This document shows positions 24,429 through 32,140 of a stretch of 32,593 bases of DNA, one piece after another. The stretch is taken from NCBI GenBank assembly GCA_016789745.1, contig JAEUQF010000335.1, forward strand, positions 1 to 32,593. Reading direction: 5' to 3'. The position numbers were made by a program, and so were the translations under genes. This DNA is from Bryobacterales bacterium (GTDB taxonomy: Bacteria > Acidobacteriota > Terriglobia > Bryobacterales > Bryobacteraceae). The notes under the pieces are model-generated. The model saw only the letters and a program-made list of their open reading frames with translations. It was not told the DNA's origin and ran no database searches. Position 1 is the first letter of the stretch. Each line of letters starts with the position of its first letter.

Positions 24429-24442
24429 TCGCAAATTTGCGA
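24429..24442. promoter_or_regulatory. Perfect 14-bp palindrome, likely toxin-antitoxin operator
   Basis: TCGCAAATTTGCGA is its own reverse complement. It lies about 25-40 bases upstream of the expected 5' end of the toxin gene, in the divergent region between the toxin-antitoxin/zwf operon (-) and the gene at 24499 (+). AT-centred palindromes of this kind are typical sites for XRE antitoxins. Confidence 0.55.
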
Positions 24443-24498
24443 TACCGCAAGCTCCTCTCGTTGTGGGACGCCTCGCCTGTGAGACGATACAAGACATT

Positions 24499-25452
24499 GT
24501 GAACCTCGCCTTTTCCTCCGCCACGCGCGGTGCCAACTGGCTGCTCGAACGGCTGCAACCGAACGGTTCCCTTCAGGGCGGCGATCATCTGAACGCCTAC
24601 TACAAGCTGCCGTTCGCGCTGGCTGCCACCGGGCACATCGCCCAATGCGAACGCGTCTTCGATCACATCGCCGACCGCTTCTTCACCGGCGGAGGCGACC
24701 TGGACGGCTCCGGTGTGCCCTGGTTCGACCAGTTTCGGATCTACCCGCACGGCTGGCTGGCGTTCACCGCCGCCCTGCGCGGGCGCTGGGAGATCGCGCG
24801 TCCGCTGATGGGGTTTCTCGAAGAGAATCACAACCCGGACACCGGCGGCTTCACGGCCAGAGAAGACGGCAGCGAAGAGATCATGACCACGTGCATGGCC
24901 GGGATCGCGGCCATCGGCTGCGGACGCATCGACCTGGCCGTCAGCGCCGCCGGTTGGCTGCATAAGGTGTGGCTGGCGCAGCCCGATCACAAGCGCGGCC
25001 TCTATCACGTCTGGCAACCTGGCCACGGCCTGGTAACCGAATTTCCCGAAGACCGCGCGGCGTGGTATCTGGTGGACGCCACGCAACTCCGCCAATGGTA
25101 TTACCAATACGGCATCAGCGCGGCATTCTTATCCCAACTCTCCGCCCATAGCGGGGAACCGCAGTGGCTGGACTTGGCCCGCACTATTCTGCAGGGCTCG
25201 CATGTGTGCCGCGAAGATGTGTACCGCACGCCGCAGGCCGGCAAGATCGGCTGGGGCGCCGCGTGGACGTACCGCGTCGGGCGGCATGCCGAAGATGCGG
25301 CCATCGCCCGGCAGGTGGTGGACGGCATCGCCGCGCTGCAGCAGCCCGATGGGTCATGGGCGGATGTCGCCTATGATCAGCACACCACCATCGATGTGAC
25401 GGCGGAGATGACGGGCCTGATGGCGGCCATGGGAGTCGTTTTGCATGATTAA
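24499..25452 (+). CDS. Alpha/alpha-barrel protein, terpenoid-cyclase-like
   Basis: About 317 residues from the GTG at 24499; an in-frame GTG at 24463 would add 12 residues. There is no signal peptide. The repeating helical pattern (GANWLLERLQPNGSLQGG, DGIAALQQPDGSWADVAYDQHT, WGAAWTYRVGRHAED) resembles squalene-hopene/terpenoid cyclase-type (alpha/alpha)6 barrels, including QW-like motifs. The DxDD catalytic motif of hopene cyclases is not seen, so cyclase activity is not supported; a glycosidase-like or epimerase-like barrel is an alternative. It overlaps the next gene, an HpcH/HpaI aldolase, by 8 bases, so they are almost certainly coexpressed and may share a pathway. Confidence 0.65.
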   Translation: MNLAFSSATRGANWLLERLQPNGSLQGGDHLNAYYKLPFALAATGHIAQCERVFDHIADRFFTGGGDLDGSGVPWFDQFRIYPHGWLAFTAALRGRWEIARPLMGFLEENHNPDTGGFTAREDGSEEIMTTCMAGIAAIGCGRIDLAVSAAGWLHKVWLAQPDHKRGLYHVWQPGHGLVTEFPEDRAAWYLVDATQLRQWYYQYGISAAFLSQLSAHSGEPQWLDLARTILQGSHVCREDVYRTPQAGKIGWGAAWTYRVGRHAEDAAIARQVVDGIAALQQPDGSWADVAYDQHTTIDVTAEMTGLMAAMGVVLHD

Positions 25453-26221
25453 AAACCCTGTCAAAGAGAAACTCGCGCGCGGCGAAGCTGCTTTCGGCGG
25501 CTCCTGCGGCGTTACCGAAGAATTGGCCAACCGCTTCACGGTGATGAGCGGCATCGACTTCCTGTGGATCGACACCGAACACACGGTGTACGGCCTGGAC
25601 GATGTGCGCTTGCTGCCCGTGCTGGCGCGCCAGACCGGCTGCATGCCGATGATCCGCGTGGCAGGCCTGGATTCCAGCCTCATCAAGAAGGCTCTGGACC
25701 TTGGCGCGCAGTGCGTGATGATCCCGCAGATCAACAACGCCGAAGAGGCGCGGCGCGCGGTGAGCTACGCCAAATATCCGCCGCAGGGCACGCGCGGCAT
25801 CTCGCCCGGCTGGACCTTCTACTTCGAAGGCCTGACCTGGGCCGACTATCTGCCGCAGGCCAACGACGAGATCATGATCGTGGCGCAGATCGAATCGCCG
25901 GAAGGCATCGAGAACATGGACGCCATCTGCCAGGTGGAGGGCATTGATGTGGTGCTCGCCGGGCCTGCGGATCTGTCCGCGGCGCTGGGCGTGATCGGCC
26001 AGATGCAGCATCCGAAGCTGAAAGAGTTCCTGGCAGGCTTCCCGGCGCGGGTGGCCAAGCATGGCAAGGTGCCGGGGATTGCGTTGGGATCTTACGACGC
26101 CGCAGTGGAAGCCTACGGCAACGGCTATCGTTTTATTAGCTACGGCAGCATGATCGGCTACGGCATGCGCGGGTTGACGGATGATCTGAAACGGCTGCGG
26201 GCGCTGGAATCAAAAGCCTAA
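25445..26221 (+). CDS. HpcH/HpaI-family aldolase
   Basis: This 258-residue class II pyruvate aldolase-like barrel has FLWIDTEHTVYGLDD, MPMIRVAG, LGAQCVMIPQINNAEEARRAV, YPPQGTRG, IVAQIESPEGIEN and VLAGPADLSAALG. These supply the Arg, Glu and Asp residues that bind the divalent metal and pyruvate enolate. Members cleave or form 2-keto-4-hydroxy acids such as 4-hydroxy-2-oxo-heptanedioate or 2-keto-3-deoxy sugar acids. The exact substrate cannot be told. The 8-base overlap with the preceding barrel protein suggests a shared, perhaps sugar-acid, pathway. Confidence 0.9.
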   Translation: MIKNPVKEKLARGEAAFGGSCGVTEELANRFTVMSGIDFLWIDTEHTVYGLDDVRLLPVLARQTGCMPMIRVAGLDSSLIKKALDLGAQCVMIPQINNAEEARRAVSYAKYPPQGTRGISPGWTFYFEGLTWADYLPQANDEIMIVAQIESPEGIENMDAICQVEGIDVVLAGPADLSAALGVIGQMQHPKLKEFLAGFPARVAKHGKVPGIALGSYDAAVEAYGNGYRFISYGSMIGYGMRGLTDDLKRLRALESKA

Positions 26222-26236
26222 AACCAAAGCGTCAAC

Positions 26237-26242
26237 TATAAT
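26237..26242 (+). promoter_or_regulatory. Candidate -10 element TATAAT for larE
   Basis: A perfect TATAAT lies 8 bases before the larE ATG at 26251. GAGGGG lies between them, almost touching the start. No good -35 hexamer is seen. Confidence 0.45.
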
Positions 26243-26250
26243 TGAGGGGT

Positions 26251-27111
26251 ATGGCGACGTTGGTTTCCCTAGTTCCGCAGCGGCTGGACCCTGCTGTTTT
26301 GACAGCCAAGCAGGAACAACTCCTCAGCAACCTGAGGGCGATGGGCACGGTGCTCATCGCCTACAGCGGCGGCACGGATTCGGCCTACCTGGCATGGGCC
26401 GCCCAGCAGGCGGTGGGGGACAAGTGCACGGCCATCACCGCCGATTCGGCCTCCATCCCCGAATCGCACAAGCGGGATGCCGAAGACTTCGCCCGGCATT
26501 ACGGGATTCGCCACGAATACATCGCCACCAACGAATTCGAGAACCCGGCCTATGTGGCCAATAATCCAGATCGCTGCTTCCATTGCAAGGACGAACTGTT
26601 CCGCTGCATGGACGAAGTCAGCAAAGCCCGCCAGGTGCCGCACATCATCTACGGCGTCAACATGGACGACCTGGGCGACTACCGTCCGGGGCAGAACGCC
26701 GCCAAGATCCACCAGGTGAAGGCGCCGCTGGTCGAAGCCAAGCTGAGTAAGGCGGAGATCCGCGAACTGTCGCGGATGGCGGGCTTGCCGACTTGGGATC
26801 GGCCGGCGTCGGCCTGCCTGAGTTCGCGCATTCCCTACGGCACGCCCGTAACCCCGCAGACCGTGAAGACGGTGGAAGCCGGCGAGGAGGCCATCAAGGC
26901 GCTCGGCTTCCGGCAGTTCCGTGTGCGTTTTCATGAGAAGCTAGTCCGGCTGGAGATTGCGCCGGAGGAACTGGAACGCGCTCTCACGGTGGAAATGAGC
27001 CGCCGCTTCGTGGACATCTTCAAGCCGCTCGGATTCCATTACGTCACGCTGGATCTGGAAGGCTATCGCCAGGGCGCGATGAACGAAGTGCTGCAGTTGA
27101 AGAAGCAGTAG
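26251..27111 (+). CDS. larE: ATP-dependent sacrificial sulfur transferase LarE
   Basis: This 286-residue PP-loop enzyme adenylates the nicotinic-acid-dinucleotide-derived pincer precursor and donates sulfur from its own cysteine while making the nickel-pincer cofactor of lactate racemase. The PP-loop SGGTDS is at residues 39-44. NPDRCFHCKDELF (C109, C112) is typical, and WDRPASACLSSRIPYG carries the expected sacrificial cysteine (C189). The ATG at 26251 is preferred over the TTG at 26242, which falls inside the -10-like motif. No larA, larB or larC lies in the window, so the cofactor's other genes must be elsewhere or LarE serves another enzyme. The permease gene starts 6 bases downstream. 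Confidence 0.9.
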   Translation: MATLVSLVPQRLDPAVLTAKQEQLLSNLRAMGTVLIAYSGGTDSAYLAWAAQQAVGDKCTAITADSASIPESHKRDAEDFARHYGIRHEYIATNEFENPAYVANNPDRCFHCKDELFRCMDEVSKARQVPHIIYGVNMDDLGDYRPGQNAAKIHQVKAPLVEAKLSKAEIRELSRMAGLPTWDRPASACLSSRIPYGTPVTPQTVKTVEAGEEAIKALGFRQFRVRFHEKLVRLEIAPEELERALTVEMSRRFVDIFKPLGFHYVTLDLEGYRQGAMNEVLQLKKQ

Positions 27112-27117
27112 ACACCC

Positions 27118-28323
27118 ATGTCGCTGGCTGAAGCGATCCGCTTTGCCTTTCAGGCGCTGGCGTCGAACAAGATCCGCACGCTATTAACGGCGCTCGGGTT
27201 GGTCATCGGTAATGCCTCGGTGATTCTGGTGGTGACCATTTCGCTCACCAGCCGGGAATACATCCTGGAACAGATCAGCGGGGTGGGCAGCAACCTCATA
27301 ACGGCGTATTTCGACGCGGGCAATCGCGAAGCCAGCACCGTGGCGGGCGACTACGTCAAGATGGCGGACGTCGAGGCCGTGAAGGCTACGTTCGGGCCGC
27401 GCATCCGGGCGGCCACGGGGGTGATGTCAGACTTCACCGCCATCGTATTGGAAGGCCGTCTGCGCGATATCAAGGTCATCGGCTCCGACGACGAGTATGC
27501 GCGGGTGCGCAATCTCATCACGGTGGCCGGGCGTCCTCTGGATGCCAGCGACGTGCAACTGCGGCAGCGCGTGGCGGTGCTGACGGAATACATGGCGACG
27601 CGGCTCTACGGGTCGCAATCGGCGGCCATCGGCCAGACCCTGAAGCTCTACGGGCTGCAGTTTACCGTGATCGGCAGTTTCAAGGAAAAGACCGATACCT
27701 TCGGCCTATCCGAGCTCTCGCGTGAGTCCATCCTCATTCCCTACACCGTGCTGCGCTACTTCAGCAGCGTGGAGCGCGTGGACCCGATGTACGTGCAGGC
27801 GCGCACGCTGGAAGACGTGGAGCCGCTGACCAACCAGGTGCGTATCCTGCTCGAAAGCCGTCACCGCCCCGGCGCCAACTACTATGTCGGCAACCTGACC
27901 GGCATCCTCGAAGCGGCCAAGAACATCTCGCTGGTATTGACCCTGGTGCTCATCCTGATTGCCGCCATCGCCCTGGTGATCTCCGGCATCGGCATCATGA
28001 ATATCATGTTGGTGACAGTCACGGAGCGGACGCGCGAGATCGGCATCCGCATGTCGCTGGGAGCGCGGCGGCGCGAGGTGCTGCGCCAGTTCCTGCTGGA
28101 AGCCACGCTCATCAGCGTAGGCGGCGGGCTGATCGGCGTCCTCATCGGCGTGGCCATCCCGCTCAGCCTGCCGCTGTTCGTCGACTTCCTCACCATCCAG
28201 GTTTCGCCCTGGTCGATCGTTGTCGCGTTCTTTGTCAGCTTCGCCGTCGGGCTGATCTTCGGTCTGCTGCCGGCCAACCGCGCCTCGCGCCTGAACCCCA
28301 CCGAAGCCCTCCGTTACGAGTAA
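27118..28323 (+). CDS. MacB/FtsX-type ABC transporter permease
   Basis: This 401-residue membrane protein has the MacB topology. Helix 1 lies at about residues 20-45 (IRTLLTALGLVIGNASVILVV). A large periplasmic domain follows to about residue 265 (NLITAYFDAG, then VTVAGRPLDASD-type core and FTVIGSFKEKTD). Three C-terminal helices complete it. IMNIMLVTVTERTREIGIRMSLGARR is the cytoplasmic coupling segment that contacts the ATPase. MacB-type systems move lipoproteins, peptides or antibiotics across the envelope by mechanotransmission. No partner ATPase or membrane-fusion gene is adjacent, so the permease must pair with subunits from elsewhere. It lies 6 bases after larE, probably in the same transcript. 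Confidence 0.9.
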   Translation: MSLAEAIRFAFQALASNKIRTLLTALGLVIGNASVILVVTISLTSREYILEQISGVGSNLITAYFDAGNREASTVAGDYVKMADVEAVKATFGPRIRAATGVMSDFTAIVLEGRLRDIKVIGSDDEYARVRNLITVAGRPLDASDVQLRQRVAVLTEYMATRLYGSQSAAIGQTLKLYGLQFTVIGSFKEKTDTFGLSELSRESILIPYTVLRYFSSVERVDPMYVQARTLEDVEPLTNQVRILLESRHRPGANYYVGNLTGILEAAKNISLVLTLVLILIAAIALVISGIGIMNIMLVTVTERTREIGIRMSLGARRREVLRQFLLEATLISVGGGLIGVLIGVAIPLSLPLFVDFLTIQVSPWSIVVAFFVSFAVGLIFGLLPANRASRLNPTEALRYE

Positions 28324-28329
28324 CGCAAG

Positions 28330-28335
28330 TAGAAT
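28330..28335 (+). promoter_or_regulatory. Candidate -10 element for the sigma factor gene
   Basis: TAGAAT lies 8 bases before the ATG at 28344, just after the permease stop. It would start a transcript for the sigma, anti-sigma and CHAT genes. No -35 hexamer is recognised. Confidence 0.3.
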
Positions 28336-28343
28336 GGTTCGAC

Positions 28344-28871
28344 ATGCCGGAACGGGAAAAATTCGCGCCATCTTCTTCCGGCACCGGAACTCCGCCCGTA
28401 TACGGGATAGAAGAGTTTGATTCTATCTATCGCGAACACTCGGGTCGGGTCTTCCGGCAGGCATTGAAGTCGGTGGGACAGCGCGAGGTGGCCGAAGACA
28501 TCACCAGCGACACGTTCCTGACCCTGTACCGTGCAAGCGAACGGTTGGTGCCGGAGCGCCTGCTGCCGTGGCTGTTGATCGTGGCACGCAACCTCGCCAT
28601 GGACCACTGGCGGCGCCGCGCGGTGGAGGACCGGCACCGCCAAACGGTGACCGAGCCCGTCGTGGCGCCCGAAACCAGCAGTGTGGAATCCCTCTTCCAT
28701 GACCCGGCCTTGAAACCGGAGCATCGTTCCTGCCTGCTGCTGCGTTATGTGCACGGGCTGGAGCGGACCGAGATCGCCGCTCGATTGGGAATGACCGAGA
28801 ACCAGGTGAAGAGCGCGCTGCAGTACGGACTGGTGCTGCTTCGCCGGTCGCTGGAGGGAGGAAAAGCGTGA
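28344..28871 (+). CDS. ECF-type RNA polymerase sigma factor
   Basis: This 175-residue protein has sigma region 2 at about residues 24-92 (FDSIYREHSGRVFRQAL, ITSDTFLTLYRAS, LLIVARNLAMDHWRRR). A short linker follows, then region 4 at about residues 121-170 (LKPEHRSCLLLRYVHGLERTEIAARLGMTENQVKSALQ, a helix-turn-helix). No region 1.1 or 3 is present. It directs RNA polymerase to a small set of promoters. The anti-sigma gene overlaps its end by 4 bases (GTGA), the standard coupling of a sigma with its regulator. An in-line TPR-CHAT protease gene follows. Confidence 0.92.
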   Translation: MPEREKFAPSSSGTGTPPVYGIEEFDSIYREHSGRVFRQALKSVGQREVAEDITSDTFLTLYRASERLVPERLLPWLLIVARNLAMDHWRRRAVEDRHRQTVTEPVVAPETSSVESLFHDPALKPEHRSCLLLRYVHGLERTEIAARLGMTENQVKSALQYGLVLLRRSLEGGKA

Positions 28872-29812
28872 GGCTGCCGGCCGATTTTGATGACGACGAG
28901 CGCGCCTTGTTCGAAAGCAAGGGTGCGGTGTTGCCGGCGGCGGGCGCTGGCTGTCCGAAGCCCGACGTGCTGCAGGCCGCCATGGAAGGCGTGCTGCCCG
29001 AAGGCTGGCAGCAGCAGGTGGACACGCACGTGGCATCCTGCGGGCTGTGCACCATGCTGACGGCCAGCCTGCGCGAGGCCGAAGCCGAACCGCTCACGCC
29101 ATTGGAAAGCCGCCGCATCCGGTCGCGCCTGAGCCTGCCGCCGCTGGCCGTGGTACGCAGCGAGAAGCCCCGGCAACCCTGGTGGTCGCGCGGGTGGGCC
29201 GCCGCGGGGCTGGCCATCGCGGGCGCCGCCGCAGCGATTACCACGCTGATCATATTCAATCCGGAACGGCCGCGGCAGCAGCAGCCGGTCGCCGAACGGA
29301 AGCCTGCGTCGCAACCGGAGCCGGTACCGCAGCCACAGGTGGCGTCCGTCAAGCCGCGCCTTCCCTTAACGGCCGCGCCGCTGCGCTTGCCCCTGGGCGC
29401 CCTTACGATGCGGGGCGAGGAGCCAGGCACCGATCAGGCCTATCTCCAGAAGCTCGGCGCCGCCCTAAAACCCTACCGTGCGGCCAGCTATAAGGAATCC
29501 GCCGCCGCGCTGGCCGTCCTGGCCACCGCCTATCCAGAGGCCGTCGAGCCCCCTTTCTATGAGGGCGTCAGCCTATTGTTTCTGGATAAGCCCGCCGATG
29601 CCGCCGCCCGCCTGGAACGCGCCCGCTCCCTGGCAAACCAGGCCCTGGCCGGCGAGATCCCGTGGTATCTCGCCATCGCCTATGAACGCAGTGGGCGCGG
29701 GGCAGAATCGCAGGCTCTGCTACAGGCTGTCTGCGCCGCCACCGGACCGCACCGTGCCGAAGCTTGTAAGATAGCTTCTGAGGCAACGCCAGGCGCCGGG
29801 CAGCCTCGCTGA
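28868..29812 (+). CDS. Membrane anti-sigma factor with zinc-binding motif and repeat-type outer domain
   Basis: This 314-residue protein starts at a GTG overlapping the sigma stop and preceded by GGAGGGAGG. Residues about 29-61 carry the zinc-binding anti-sigma pattern: C29-PKPDVLQAAMEG, then H54-VASC58-GLC61. One membrane helix lies at about residues 109-130 (GWAAAGLAIAGAAAAITTLIIF). A Pro/Gln-rich linker follows (residues about 132-160). The outer part from about residue 185 is helical and TPR-like (YKESAAALAVLATAYPEAV, FLDKPADAAARLERARSLA, WYLAIAYERSGRGAESQALL). The cytoplasmic side would hold the sigma factor inactive, and the outer helical repeats may sense or dock a partner. The TPR-CHAT protein encoded 52 bases downstream is an obvious candidate. 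Confidence 0.82.
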   Translation: MRLPADFDDDERALFESKGAVLPAAGAGCPKPDVLQAAMEGVLPEGWQQQVDTHVASCGLCTMLTASLREAEAEPLTPLESRRIRSRLSLPPLAVVRSEKPRQPWWSRGWAAAGLAIAGAAAAITTLIIFNPERPRQQQPVAERKPASQPEPVPQPQVASVKPRLPLTAAPLRLPLGALTMRGEEPGTDQAYLQKLGAALKPYRAASYKESAAALAVLATAYPEAVEPPFYEGVSLLFLDKPADAAARLERARSLANQALAGEIPWYLAIAYERSGRGAESQALLQAVCAATGPHRAEACKIASEATPGAGQPR

Positions 29813-29864
29813 TCCGGAAACCCAGCACTCTCCCCGCTCCGGCCCGCCTGGGTTAGGGACAGGT

Positions 29865-32099
29865 GTGACGATCTGGCTCGGCATTCTCCTGACGCTCCTG
29901 GGCGGCATCAGCACCGCGCAGGAGACCTCCACCTCCAAGGAGCCACCCTTCCCGCGCCTGGTCTTTCAGGCCCAGCGCGAGAAGAACCTGCGGGAACGCG
30001 AAGCCCAACTGCAGCGGGCGCGGCGGCTGGCCGAACAGAACGGGAACCTCCGTCAGCAGGGCATCGCCTGGCAACAGCTGGGACGCGTCTGTCTTGCGGA
30101 CGGCCTTTACCGCTGTGCGCTCGAACGCTATCAACGGGCGGCGCAGTTTCTACGGCGCGCACGGGCCGGCCAACAATTGGCTTTGCTCAACAACGAATTT
30201 GGCCTGTTGCTGTTTGAGCATGGCAAGTATCTGGAAGCGCAGCAGCTACTGCAAGAAGCCGTGGTCTTCCATCGCGAGCGCGCCGATCAGCTGCGTTTGG
30301 CGATGGCTCTGCCGGGGCTGGCGCTGGTCAATGCCAAACTGGGTCAGCGTGCCGAAGCGCTGAGCAACATTGCCGAAACACCAACCGCACCGGCACCCCT
30401 GCAGGTGGTCCACTACGGGAAGGCGCTGCTGGGCAATGCCTGGGTAGAACTCGGCCGGTACGACAAAGCCATCGAACTGCTGGCGCCGGTGCTACGGTCT
30501 CGCCTCCACGTCCCCTTCTTCGCCTATCGCGGGCTGGCCGCCGCCTATTACCACGCCGGCCGGGACGCGGACGTGGATGGGGTGGTGGCGCAGTGCCTGA
30601 CGCAACAGATGAACCTGGATCCGGAAACCGAAGTCGGCCGCAGGCAATCCGATTGTCTGTATTGGCGGGCGCGCTCGTTTTACCGGCGTGGCGATCTCGA
30701 CGGCGCGCTGAAAGACATTCAGGCCGGTCTGGCTGCCGTGGAGTCGATGCGGTCAAACCTGGTGAATGCCGACCTGATGAAGCGCGATTTCGATTCCAGC
30801 CGCCGGCAAGTGGCCGATCTCGCAATAGAGGTTTTGTTCGCCGGAAAGCGCTTTGCCGAGGCGTTACAAGTGGCCGAACAGTGGCGGGCGCGGGCATTTT
30901 TGGACCTGCTGGCCAGCCAGAGCGAAGGCGAGAAGCCACGGCTGCTAGAAGTTCGCCATCCACGCATGCGGCGGGTGCTGCATCTGGCCAGTGAACCGCC
31001 GTTAGCCAGCGGCAGTTCCAGCGAGTCGGCCACCTCGACCGATATCGCCCACACCGCCACGCGCCTGCAGTCGGTGGTGCTTTCTTATTGGACAACACCC
31101 GGCGGCCTTTACCTTTGGCTGGTCATGCCCAGCGGCCAGGTCAAGGGTAGCTATCACGCCATCCCGTTGGCGGAACTGGAAGGATTGATTTCCCGGACGC
31201 AATCGTGGAAGACGGCGGCCGATCGCGCCGCCTGGCGCCGCCTGTACGACCTGCTGATCGCCCCGCTGCAGTCCGATCTGCCGAAGGAGTCCGGCGCGCT
31301 GCTGACGCTGGTGCCGCATGGGCCGCTGCTGAACCTGTCCTTCGCGGCACTGCTGGATCGCGGCGGGCGGTATCTCTTGGAACGCTACGCGCTGCATTAC
31401 ACGCCGGCGGCGGCGCTGCTCGATTTCACCATGCGCGAACAGGCGGCAGGGCCGATGCGGGTGCTGGCGGTGGGCAACCCGAAGAATCCGGCACTGGCCG
31501 ATGGAAGACCGTTGGCCGCACTGGCCGGCTCACGACAGGAAATCGCAGCCATCGCCGCAGCCGTGCCCGCCGCCAGGCTGACCCGCGTGGAAGGCGCCCA
31601 GGTCCTGCCTGCCACCATCACGGCCTCGGTGGCCGGCCACGACGTGCTGCACTTTGCGACGCATTCGGTGGTGGATGCCGACGAGCCGTTCCAGAGTTTC
31701 CTGGCATTGAGCGAAGGCCAACGCCTGACCGCCGGCGAGATCTACGACTTGGATACAAAGCCGTCGCTGGTAGTGCTGAGCGCGTGCCGCAGCGCCGCCG
31801 GACAAGTGTCCGCCGATGGCGTGCTGGGCCTGACCCGGGCCTTCTTCTACGCCGGCGCAGCCAGTATCATCGCATCGGTTTGGGAGGTGCCCGATCAGAC
31901 GGCGCCCCGGCTGGCGGCAGAATTGTATCGGAGTTTGGAGAAGGGGCAGAGCCGGGGCCGGGCACTGCGAGCCGCGCAACTATCGTTATTACGGAATCTT
32001 CGCAATGGGAAGGTGACGGCCGAGACAGCGGCGGGGCCGGTGGCGTTGGAAGAGCATCCGGCGCTATGGGCGGGCTTCTTGTTACAAGGGGAACCTTAA
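29865..32099 (+). CDS. Exported TPR-CHAT caspase-like protease
   Basis: This 744-residue protein starts at a GTG with a hydrophobic N-terminus (TIWLGILLTLLGGISTAQ) that looks like a signal peptide, though without a basic n-region. Residues about 40-345 are tandem TPR repeats (IAWQQLGRVCLADGLYRCAL, LNNEFGLLLFEHGKYLEAQQ, WRARSFYRRGDLDGALKDI). Residues about 410-742 form a CHAT domain: LTLVPHGPLLNLSFAAL, RVLAVGNPKNPAL, HFATH at 596-600 (His600 as likely catalytic base), LSAC with the catalytic Cys641, GVLGLTRAFFYAGAASIIASVW and AELYRSLEKG. CHAT domains are caspase/separase-like cysteine proteases, seen for instance in CRISPR-linked Craspase. Both catalytic residues are present, so activity is likely. 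It follows the sigma and anti-sigma genes on the same strand. Confidence 0.9.
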   Translation: MTIWLGILLTLLGGISTAQETSTSKEPPFPRLVFQAQREKNLREREAQLQRARRLAEQNGNLRQQGIAWQQLGRVCLADGLYRCALERYQRAAQFLRRARAGQQLALLNNEFGLLLFEHGKYLEAQQLLQEAVVFHRERADQLRLAMALPGLALVNAKLGQRAEALSNIAETPTAPAPLQVVHYGKALLGNAWVELGRYDKAIELLAPVLRSRLHVPFFAYRGLAAAYYHAGRDADVDGVVAQCLTQQMNLDPETEVGRRQSDCLYWRARSFYRRGDLDGALKDIQAGLAAVESMRSNLVNADLMKRDFDSSRRQVADLAIEVLFAGKRFAEALQVAEQWRARAFLDLLASQSEGEKPRLLEVRHPRMRRVLHLASEPPLASGSSSESATSTDIAHTATRLQSVVLSYWTTPGGLYLWLVMPSGQVKGSYHAIPLAELEGLISRTQSWKTAADRAAWRRLYDLLIAPLQSDLPKESGALLTLVPHGPLLNLSFAALLDRGGRYLLERYALHYTPAAALLDFTMREQAAGPMRVLAVGNPKNPALADGRPLAALAGSRQEIAAIAAAVPAARLTRVEGAQVLPATITASVAGHDVLHFATHSVVDADEPFQSFLALSEGQRLTAGEIYDLDTKPSLVVLSACRSAAGQVSADGVLGLTRAFFYAGAASIIASVWEVPDQTAPRLAAELYRSLEKGQSRGRALRAAQLSLLRNLRNGKVTAETAAGPVALEEHPALWAGFLLQGEP

Positions 32100-32110
32100 C
32101 TTTTTCCGCA

Positions 32111-32140
32111 AACTAGCGATTTCGAACCGATACGCTAGTT
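32111..32140. promoter_or_regulatory. Inverted repeat abutting a start codon
   Basis: Arms AACTAGCG (32111-32118) and CGCTAGTT (32133-32140) are perfect complements around a 14-base spacer. The right arm touches the ATG at 32141. It could be a dyad operator for a regulator or an RNA hairpin that masks the start. No Shine-Dalgarno sequence lies in the same region. Confidence 0.5.

Noticed and set aside
24036..24442. Mobile element or integration scar bringing in the toxin-antitoxin pair
   Set aside because: No direct repeats, integrase or transposase remnants are visible around it, so insertion by a mobile element cannot be shown.
27118..28323. Complete MacAB-type efflux system
   Set aside because: Only the permease is present; no ATPase, membrane-fusion protein or outer-membrane channel lies next to it.
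28344..32099. CRISPR-linked CHAT (Craspase) system
   Set aside because: There is no CRISPR array, gRAMP/Cas7-11 or other cas gene in the window. The CHAT protein has an export-like N-terminus and sits with sigma-factor genes.
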